This document shows positions 5,776 to 9,806 of a DNA stretch of 10,495 bases, piece after piece; within the stretch, counting starts at the first letter, position 1, and each line of letters opens with the position of its first letter. Below the pieces are notes generated by a model, which saw nothing but the letters and a program-made list of their open reading frames with translations, was not told the origin of the DNA and did not search any database. The DNA comes from Candidatus Saccharimonadales bacterium (GTDB taxonomy: Bacteria; Patescibacteriota; Saccharimonadia; Saccharimonadales; Saccharimonadaceae): assembly GCA_030146045.1 (NCBI GenBank), contig JASLDG010000023.1, positions 1 to 10,495 of the forward strand, given 5' to 3'. Position numbers and translations under genes: made by a program.

Positions 5776-6140
5776 GACGTCGTTTTGCTTTGTCTATAGC
5801 TACTACAATAGCCGTACTCTCACTTGGCGGACATGCGTCAGCTGATGCGATAGACGAGGCCCGCCTTCATCAGTATATTGCCCCTCTCGAGTGCACGCAG
5901 GAAACGATACATAATGGCGTGACAGCAGAGACGTATGTCATACCGAATGAATGCGAGCAAGAGATTCCAGGTAATCCTGGACATGCGACAAACCCGTCAG
6001 TAGGCGCACCTGATACCGGTCTTGGCAGAATTATTATTGATGGTGTCTCGGCCGAAGATGGCATTGTGATTGGCTTGACGGTACTATTCGTTCTTCTGGC
6101 AATTGCTCTACGGCGACGATATCAACGTGATGATACCTAG
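5772..6140 (+). CDS. Small membrane-anchored surface protein with PDTG sorting-like motif
   Basis: A 122-aa protein whose ATG overlaps the stop of the previous gene (ATGA, 5772-5775). No good ribosome-binding site is seen, so translation is probably coupled. The signal peptide is residues 1-24 (MRRRF, hydrophobic core, ASA-D). A short extracellular part has two Cys (41, 61) in a spacing that could form a disulfide. Then come a Pro/Gly-rich stretch, GAPDTGLG at 78-85, a hydrophobic helix at ~95-113 and a basic tail RRRYQR. This order (xPDTG, hydrophobic span, positive tail) resembles an LPXTG-type sortase signal, although the first position is Ala rather than Leu and 14 residues separate motif and helix. 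In Firmicutes csc clusters the small partner (CscD) is an LPXTG-anchored protein, so position and architecture agree. It may simply be a single-pass membrane protein if no sortase recognises the motif. Confidence 0.8.
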   Translation: MRRRFALSIATTIAVLSLGGHASADAIDEARLHQYIAPLECTQETIHNGVTAETYVIPNECEQEIPGNPGHATNPSVGAPDTGLGRIIIDGVSAEDGIVIGLTVLFVLLAIALRRRYQRDDT

Positions 6141-6166
6141 ACAAGCGCCTCATTATCTGCTACAAT
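6138..6166 (+). promoter_or_regulatory. Promoter of the rpsL-rpsG operon
   Basis: TAGACA (6138-6143, five of six consensus bases) and TACAAT (6161-6166) are separated by 17 bp, and TGC at 6158-6160 adds an extended -10 element. The first three bases of the -35 box are the stop codon of the preceding surface gene. Predicted start is near 6174, giving a leader of about 119 nt before rpsL. No terminator separates the surface genes from this promoter. Confidence 0.8.
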
Positions 6167-6173
6167 ACGACCT

Positions 6174-6197
6174 ATGAGTTTCATCTCTTGCAATTAG
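6174..6197 (+). other. Possible 7-codon leaderless leader ORF upstream of rpsL
   Basis: The ATG at 6174 lies 7 nt after the -10 box, the same spacing as the leaderless genes in this window, and opens MSFISCN then TAG. Its stop falls in the loop of the first leader hairpin. It may be a true leader peptide or a chance ATG at the transcription start. Confidence 0.25.
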
Positions 6198-6262
6198 CGG
6201 CAAGGGAGATAGTGTCAGGGTTGCTGAATCTGCATTATCGCCAAGAGACGCATCCTGTCTCT
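6183..6262 (+). promoter_or_regulatory. Structured rpsL leader with two hairpins
   Basis: The first hairpin pairs 6183-6191 (ATCTCTTGC) with 6200-6210 (GCAAGGGAGAT) with a two-base bulge. The second pairs AGAGAC (6244-6249) with GTCTCT (6257-6262) around a 7-nt loop. Ribosomal operons are often autoregulated through the leader by one of their products. The two genes here are separated by only 2 nt, leaving no room for the E. coli-type intercistronic S7 site, so a leader site is plausible. Folding is by eye. Confidence 0.4.
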
Positions 6263-6292
6263 ATAAATTAGTTAAGTGGGAGAGAGCATTTC

Positions 6293-6706
6293 ATGCCAAC
6301 AATCAATCAATTAGTGCGTAAGCCACGCAAGACAGCGACAAAGAAGTCGAAGTCTCCAGCGCTTGGTCGTATTCACAACGCGCTTAAAACTCGCTATTAC
6401 GACCAGAATGGTCCGCTCAAGCGTGGTGTTTGTATTAAAGTAACGACTAAAACACCGAAAAAGCCAAACTCGGCGCTCCGCAAAGTTGCTCGTGTTCGTT
6501 TGACGAACCAGCAAGAAGTCTGGGCATATATTGGTGGTGAAGGTCACAATCTCCAGGAACATGCCGTAGTGCTCGTTCGTGGCGGTCGTGTGCCAGACCT
6601 TCCAGGTGTTCGTTATCATATCGTTCGTGGCGCATTGGACCTCCAGGGTGTCGCTAAGCGCAAACAAGGCCGTAGCAAATACGGTGCTAAGAAGGAGGAC
6701 AAGTAG
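6293..6706 (+). CDS. rpsL: 30S ribosomal protein S12
   Basis: A complete 137-aa S12, the decoding-centre protein of the small subunit. The ATG at 6293 follows GGGAGAG at 6278-6284. Conserved blocks are PTINQLVRKPRK (2-13), KRGVCIKVTTKTPKKPNSALRKVARVRLTN (43-72, containing the streptomycin-site Lys), YIGGEGHNLQEH (79-90) and LPGVRYHIVRGALD (103-116), with the end RKQGRSKYGAK. Compared with E. coli it has a ~13-residue longer loop between SPAL and KRGVC, as in Bacillus-type S12, so that is normal. Unusual is RGGRVPDLPG at 96-105: Pro101 replaces the near-invariant Lys (E. coli K88 counting Met), a position where substitutions cause streptomycin resistance. The neighbouring Asp, target of methylthiolation in E. 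coli, is kept. The TAG stop is 2 nt before rpsG, which forms an operon with it. Confidence 0.98.
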   Translation: MPTINQLVRKPRKTATKKSKSPALGRIHNALKTRYYDQNGPLKRGVCIKVTTKTPKKPNSALRKVARVRLTNQQEVWAYIGGEGHNLQEHAVVLVRGGRVPDLPGVRYHIVRGALDLQGVAKRKQGRSKYGAKKEDK

Positions 6707-6708
6707 TC

Positions 6709-7188
6709 ATGCCTCGTAAAGTAACCAAAAAGCTCCAGCGCGAGCTCAAGCCAGATCGCAAGTACCAATCAGTGCTCGTACAGCGCCTGATTAACAAGTC
6801 AATGCTTGATGGTAAAAAGCTTGTTGCTGAACGTGCAGTCTATACCGCGCTTGAACAAGCTGCCAAGAAGCTCGATAGCGAAGAGCCACTAGAAGTGTTT
6901 GAAAAGGCACTCAAGAATGTTTCTCCAAGCTTCGAGGTTAAATCACGCCGTGTTGGTGGTGCGAACTATCAGATTCCATTCCCGATTCAGGGCCATCGTC
7001 AGCTGCACTTCGCGTACTCATGGCTTGTCCAATCAGCACGTGCTCGCAGTGGTATGCCATACAGCCAGCGTCTTGCGCTCGAAATCGTCGATGCACACAA
7101 CGAAGCTGGTGCTGCCTTCAAGAAAAAAGAAGACACGCACAAGATGGCCGAAGCTAACCGTGCCTTCGCACACTTTGCTCGCGGATAA
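6709..7188 (+). CDS. rpsG: 30S ribosomal protein S7
   Basis: A complete 159-aa S7, which binds the 3' major domain of 16S rRNA and nucleates head assembly of the small subunit. The ATG at 6709 follows a strong AAGGAGG at 6692-6698 that lies inside the end of rpsL. Diagnostic segments are MPRKVTKKLQRELKPDRKYQS, LINKSMLDGKKLVAERAVYTAL, FEVKSRRVGGANYQIPFP (roughly 75-92), and the C-terminal KKKEDTHKMAEANRAFAHFA. The middle strand region (IQGHRQLHFAYSWLV) differs from common bacterial S7 (usually PERRxxLAxRWLV) but aligns. A strong terminator follows 18 nt after the stop, so fusA, which commonly follows rpsG, is not part of this operon. Confidence 0.98.
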   Translation: MPRKVTKKLQRELKPDRKYQSVLVQRLINKSMLDGKKLVAERAVYTALEQAAKKLDSEEPLEVFEKALKNVSPSFEVKSRRVGGANYQIPFPIQGHRQLHFAYSWLVQSARARSGMPYSQRLALEIVDAHNEAGAAFKKKEDTHKMAEANRAFAHFARG

Positions 7189-7205
7189 TATCTCTCTTCT
7201 GAGCA

Positions 7206-7240
7206 ATCAAAAACCTCCACTTACCATGGAGGTTTTTGAT
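7206..7240 (+). terminator. Rho-independent terminator after rpsG
   Basis: ATCAAAAACCTCCA (7206-7219) pairs perfectly over 14 bp with TGGAGGTTTTTGAT (7227-7240) around a 7-nt loop. The A- and T-rich outer arms make it potentially bidirectional. The end of the 3' arm supplies part of the next gene's extended -10 element. Confidence 0.88.
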
Positions 7241-7245
7241 ATACT
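7237..7245 (+). promoter_or_regulatory. Extended -10 promoter, predicted leaderless, for the LURP-one-like gene
   Basis: TG-A-TATACT (7237-7245) ends 7 nt before the ATG at 7253, so the transcript would begin at the start codon. No SD sequence precedes that ATG. The element overlaps the last four bases of the rpsG terminator stem. No -35 box is visible 17 bp upstream. Confidence 0.6.
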
Positions 7246-7252
7246 GAAGAAC

Positions 7253-7327
7253 ATGAAGCCACGACTCTATATTGACCAGAAAATTACTGCATTTGTAAAT
7301 AAGTACAAAATATATACACCCGACTAG
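7253..7327 (+). pseudogene. N-terminal 24 codons of the LURP-one-like gene, cut off by an in-frame TAG
   Basis: From ATG 7253 the frame reads MKPRLYIDQKITAFVNKYKI, then YTPD and TAG at 7325-7327. It is in the same frame as the downstream ORF (102 nt, 34 codons, to ATG 7355) with no other stop between. The peptide resembles the first two strands of LURP-one-fold proteins (Y-x-x-Q-K-I-x-A-F-x-x-K-Y-x-I-Y), and a leaderless-type promoter points exactly at this ATG. I therefore read it as the original 5' end of the next gene, interrupted by a nonsense codon, either real or a sequence error. Alternatively it is a 24-aa leader peptide. Confidence 0.6.
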
Positions 7328-7354
7328 GCAAGCGAAAAAGGTGATCTTATCGCT

Positions 7355-7861
7355 ATGGCGCAACAAAAACGTTTAGCCTTTAAAGAAAAAGTGTGGTTCT
7401 ATAACGACGAAGCTAAGAGCCGTGAGGTATTTAGTTTTCGAGCCGAAAAAGTCATGGATATCCATGGCCGTTACTTCGTGGAAGACCCCGATGGGGTAGT
7501 CGTCGGCATGTTCCGCAAAGAGTTTAAGAAGAGTCTTCTTAGCAGCTCCTGGGTTATGATGGACGCGGAAGGTAATGACATGGTGCGCGTCGGTGAAAGC
7601 AGCATGGTGCTCGCGATTTTACGACGATTTATCGGCTGGGTACCTTTTGTTGGAGATGTTCTCGATATTATAATCAAATTCTTTCGCTATCATTTTGTAT
7701 TTACCGACATCGCCAGCGGCCAAGAGGTGGGTGTGTACCGTAAAGTAACGCTATTTCGTGATCACTACGAGCTTTCGGTTACCGATGAAGCATATGCGAA
7801 ACTCGACTGGCGAGTGTACGCTGCGATGGGCGTCGGGCTTGATGCGCTCCAATCTCGATAA
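7355..7861 (+). CDS. LURP-one-related family protein (main part of an interrupted gene)
   Basis: This frame gives 168 aa from ATG 7355. The ATG has a usable AAGGTGAT site at 7338-7345, so the body could still be made by reinitiation after the upstream TAG. The sequence follows the LURP-one (tubby/scramblase-like) beta-barrel pattern: LAFKEKVWFYND, VFSFRAEKVMDIHGRYFVEDPDGVVVGMFRKEF, SWVMMDAEGNDMVRV, then a hydrophobic stretch (AILRRFIGWVPFVGDVLDII, ~85-105) expected for the central helix, FVFTDIASGQEVGVYRK and a C-terminal helix. Bacterial members are mostly uncharacterised, and membrane-lipid or nucleotide roles are speculative. Starting at 7355 omits the first strands of the barrel, which is why 7253 is favoured as the ancestral start. 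It ends with TAA just before the yajQ promoter. Family call is by pattern recognition, moderately sure. Confidence 0.75.
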   Translation: MAQQKRLAFKEKVWFYNDEAKSREVFSFRAEKVMDIHGRYFVEDPDGVVVGMFRKEFKKSLLSSSWVMMDAEGNDMVRVGESSMVLAILRRFIGWVPFVGDVLDIIIKFFRYHFVFTDIASGQEVGVYRKVTLFRDHYELSVTDEAYAKLDWRVYAAMGVGLDALQSR

Positions 7862-7866
7862 ACGGG

Positions 7867-7875
7867 TGCTATACT
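7867..7875 (+). promoter_or_regulatory. Extended -10 promoter, predicted leaderless, for yajQ
   Basis: TG-C-TATACT (7867-7875) ends 6 nt before the ATG at 7882. No SD sequence lies between the element and the ATG, since the transcript would start at the ATG. It lies directly after the stop codon of the preceding gene. Confidence 0.65.
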
Positions 7876-7881
7876 AGAGAT

Positions 7882-8376
7882 ATGGCAACGTTTAGTTTTG
7901 ATATTGTGTCTGAGTATGACAAAGCTGAAATGAATAATGTATTTCAGCAAGTAGAGAAAGAAATCGCAAGTCGCTATGACTTTAAGGGAACCCCTGCGGC
8001 TATTGAATGGCTTGGTGATAAAAAAGGCCTCAAGATTATTGGTAGCAATGAATGGCAGGTTGAAGCAGTGATTGATATTGTTCGCAAAAAGCTTGCGACT
8101 CGTGAGGTTAGTAGTAAGGTACTTGATCTCAGTAAGACAGTTATCGAGAGTAATCTCAAGGCAACCAAAGAAGTGCCATTCGTTGAAGGCTTGAGCCAAG
8201 ACAAGGCAAAGCGGATCACAAAGCTTCTCAAAGAACAGTTTCCAAAAGCTAAGGCGCAGATTCAGGGTGAAGCTGTACGGGTATCGAGTGGCAGCAAAGA
8301 CGAGCTACAGGCCGTCATGACGGCGGTGCGTGGGGCTGATTTCGATTTTGTCACGAGCTTTACAAACTACAGATAA
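7882..8376 (+). CDS. yajQ: YajQ-family (UPF0234) nucleotide-binding protein
   Basis: A 164-aa protein of the usual length for the YajQ/UPF0234 family: two small alpha/beta domains that bind nucleotides or RNA, with cyclic-di-GMP binding shown for the Xanthomonas homologue. The start is supported by the family N-terminus (ATFSFDIVSEYDKAEMNNVF, usual form SFDIVSEVD) and by the extended -10 element 6 nt upstream. Other hallmarks are SRYDFKGT (31-38), AKAQIQGEAVRVSSGSKDELQAVM near 130-153 and the typical end FDFVTSFTNYR (family usually FxNFR). It is cytoplasmic and probably monocistronic. No GGDEF or EAL protein is present in this window to link it to cyclic-di-GMP, so its ligand here is unknown. 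Confidence 0.95.
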   Translation: MATFSFDIVSEYDKAEMNNVFQQVEKEIASRYDFKGTPAAIEWLGDKKGLKIIGSNEWQVEAVIDIVRKKLATREVSSKVLDLSKTVIESNLKATKEVPFVEGLSQDKAKRITKLLKEQFPKAKAQIQGEAVRVSSGSKDELQAVMTAVRGADFDFVTSFTNYR

Positions 8377-8388
8377 ATAGTATAGATA

Positions 8389-8417
8389 TTGACTTTTTAA
8401 ACTATTTATGCTAATAT
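8389..8417 (+). promoter_or_regulatory. Promoter of the secreted metallopeptidase gene
   Basis: TTGACT (8389-8394) and TAATAT (8412-8417) are separated by 17 bp, with TGC (8409-8411) as an extended -10. The transcript would start near 8424, leaving a ~92-nt 5' UTR in which GTAGT (8435-8439) can pair with ACTAC at about 8454-8458. Unlike its neighbours, this gene has a long leader and a strong SD. Confidence 0.7.
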
Positions 8418-8515
8418 TATAACTGCCGAAGATAGTAGTGTACCTGTCGGTGAACTACCTTCAGGCGTACCTCTATAACCAATTTCTACCCCAATAAAGT
8501 GCCCGAGGAGGCATC

Positions 8516-9211
8516 ATGTTCACTGGTATGCGCACCATCATCGCGTCGTTGTTTGCGGCGGTGGTCACGGTCGGCCTGATGGCTGCACCAGCGCAGGCGG
8601 CACCTAAAGGTGCCACCTTGTCCTACGCGCAGATCTTGCTCACCGGAACAGACATCGAAGTTGTCCGAACAGTGAGTGTATCGATCGATGCCTGGATGGT
8701 GTCGAATGGCAAGGCTCCCAGCAAGTGGGAGATGGTGCCTTCGGGTAGCATGCACAACGATGCGTGCACCGAAGGTCTGCCTGCCTCGCCTTCGGCGGAG
8801 GTAATGTGGTACTGTTCGTACAACGACACCATCTACGTGGGGCTCGACATGATTCACGAGTTCCGTGCCGCCAGCTATGCCGGCCGCCTGAGCCCTGTTG
8901 CTATCATGTGGCACGAGGCCGGGCACGCTGTTGCCTGGAAGGCCGGTAGTCGCGCGATGTTCGAGGACCAGGCGGATTGTTTCGGCGGTACCGGGCTCGC
9001 CCGTGACAACACCGTGCACGGTCTGAACGTGTCCTTGGCCGATGTGCCGGCGCTGAACCGGATGATCGCCATGATCAGCCGGCCGGACTGGATGTCCCGC
9101 GCTGAGGATGAGCATGGTACCCGCTTGGAGCGGGGTAGCGCCATGTTGGGAGGTTTCCTGTTCGGATTCCACTCGTGCAACAACTGGGACAATGCGCATC
9201 CGCTGGTTTAG
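8516..9211 (+). CDS. Secreted neutral zinc metallopeptidase, YpfJ-like family
   Basis: A 231-aa exported protease. The ATG at 8516 follows GAGGAGG (8505-8511) by 4 nt. The signal peptide is residues 1-28 (MRT, hydrophobic core, cleavage after AQA). Family marks in order are: Cys84 and VMWYCSYNDTIYV (97-108, matching the YC-x-x-D-x-TIY block), zinc motif HEAGH at 133-137 with catalytic Glu134, FEDQADCFGG at 149-158 (matching the ELQADCFAG block, Glu150 as likely third ligand), and DEHGTRLERGSAMLGGF near 198-214 (matching the HG-x-x-x-x-R-x-x-x-F block). All expected catalytic residues are present, so it should be active outside the cell. Substrate is unknown; cell-wall or host proteins are possible. 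Codons are strongly G/C-ending, unlike yajQ or the surface genes but like the two small ORFs near 1504-1987, which hints at acquisition, perhaps from an actinobacterium. It is monocistronic, with a hairpin after the stop. Confidence 0.85.
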   Translation: MFTGMRTIIASLFAAVVTVGLMAAPAQAAPKGATLSYAQILLTGTDIEVVRTVSVSIDAWMVSNGKAPSKWEMVPSGSMHNDACTEGLPASPSAEVMWYCSYNDTIYVGLDMIHEFRAASYAGRLSPVAIMWHEAGHAVAWKAGSRAMFEDQADCFGGTGLARDNTVHGLNVSLADVPALNRMIAMISRPDWMSRAEDEHGTRLERGSAMLGGFLFGFHSCNNWDNAHPLV

Positions 9212-9235
9212 CGGCCACCACGTATAGCTAGAGAG

Positions 9236-9268
9236 AGGAGGTGTAGCCCCCGAGGAAACTCGGGGGCT
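9236..9268 (+). terminator. SD-like motif plus GAAA-capped hairpin at the 3' end of the metallopeptidase mRNA
   Basis: AGCCCCCGAG (9245-9254) pairs perfectly with CTCGGGGGCT (9259-9268) around a GAAA tetraloop, a very stable structure. No T-run follows (TACTCATAGG), so it may be an mRNA 3'-end stabiliser or a non-canonical terminator. It lies between convergent genes and could serve both strands. Just before it, AGGAGGTG (9236-9243) matches the anti-SD complement with no ORF after it, as also seen at 1986. Confidence 0.7.
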
Positions 9269-9278
9269 TACTCATAGG

Positions 9279-9806
9279 CTAGACATAAAGAAATGATGAT
9301 GCGATGACAATGCCTAATGTACCGAGAAGCCATCCGCCAATAATATCGCTCGGATAGTGTGCACGTAAGTAGACGCGTGATAAACCGATAAGAAGACACC
9401 CGATAAAACTAAAGCTGGCCAATATGAGCGCGCTCATAAAATTGCAAGGAAGACACAGTAATACGCCCAATCCAAGGCATGCAGCAGATGCTGTCGCATG
9501 CGCACTCGGGAAGCTTGCTGTCTGAATGAGCATCTTACGTGCGTACTCACTATTTGGGCGAGCACGATTGATGATCATTTTAACAATAAGATTGAGGAGG
9601 AAGACACCGATTGTAGCAGCTCCTGCAAGAACGAGCGGAGCACGATGATGAATAAGGCCATATCCGATCGTACAAAGAGGGATGAGGAGCATGACGGCTG
9701 GCTGGCCAACCGTTGATACTGTTAGCATACTTTCATGCCAACTTTCAGGAAGTGACAGTATTGATCCTACGATTCGTTTATCAAACCGACGAATGGCTGG
9801 TCGCAC
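9279..9806 (-). CDS. PAP2-family membrane phosphatase
   Basis: An integral-membrane phosphatase of the type-2 phosphatidic acid phosphatase family, which removes phosphate from lipid or polyprenyl phosphates on the outer face of the membrane. I choose the GTG at 9806 (175 aa) because GGGAGGG lies 4 nt upstream on this strand and the overlap with the upstream gene shrinks to 26 nt; a longer form from 9848 is possible. All three signature motifs are present: KMIINRARP (76-84, K-x6-RP), FPSAHA (99-104, with Ala where PSGH has Gly) and SRVYLRAHYPSD (143-154, SR-x5-H-x3-D). About five hydrophobic helices surround them, ending in WLLGTLGIVIASSFLYV. Substrate could be undecaprenyl pyrophosphate or phosphatidic acid; motifs cannot decide. 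It is co-transcribed with the preceding membrane protein and converges on the metallopeptidase gene. Confidence 0.88.
   Translation of the reverse strand: MRPAIRRFDKRIVGSILSLPESWHESMLTVSTVGQPAVMLLIPLCTIGYGLIHHRAPLVLAGAATIGVFLLNLIVKMIINRARPNSEYARKMLIQTASFPSAHATASAACLGLGVLLCLPCNFMSALILASFSFIGCLLIGLSRVYLRAHYPSDIIGGWLLGTLGIVIASSFLYV

Noticed and set aside
7325..7327. Reassignment of UAG to an amino acid as an explanation for the interrupted LURP-like gene.
   Set aside because: UAG properly ends rpsL, the metallopeptidase, the PDTG protein and the PAP2 gene at their expected C-termini, so general reassignment is not supported.
8486..9199. A 237-codon open frame on the minus strand opposite the metallopeptidase gene.
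   Set aside because: It mirrors a G+C-rich gene with clear catalytic motifs. The antisense translation is low-complexity (Arg, His, Gly, Thr) with no recognisable domain and no ribosome-binding site I can support.
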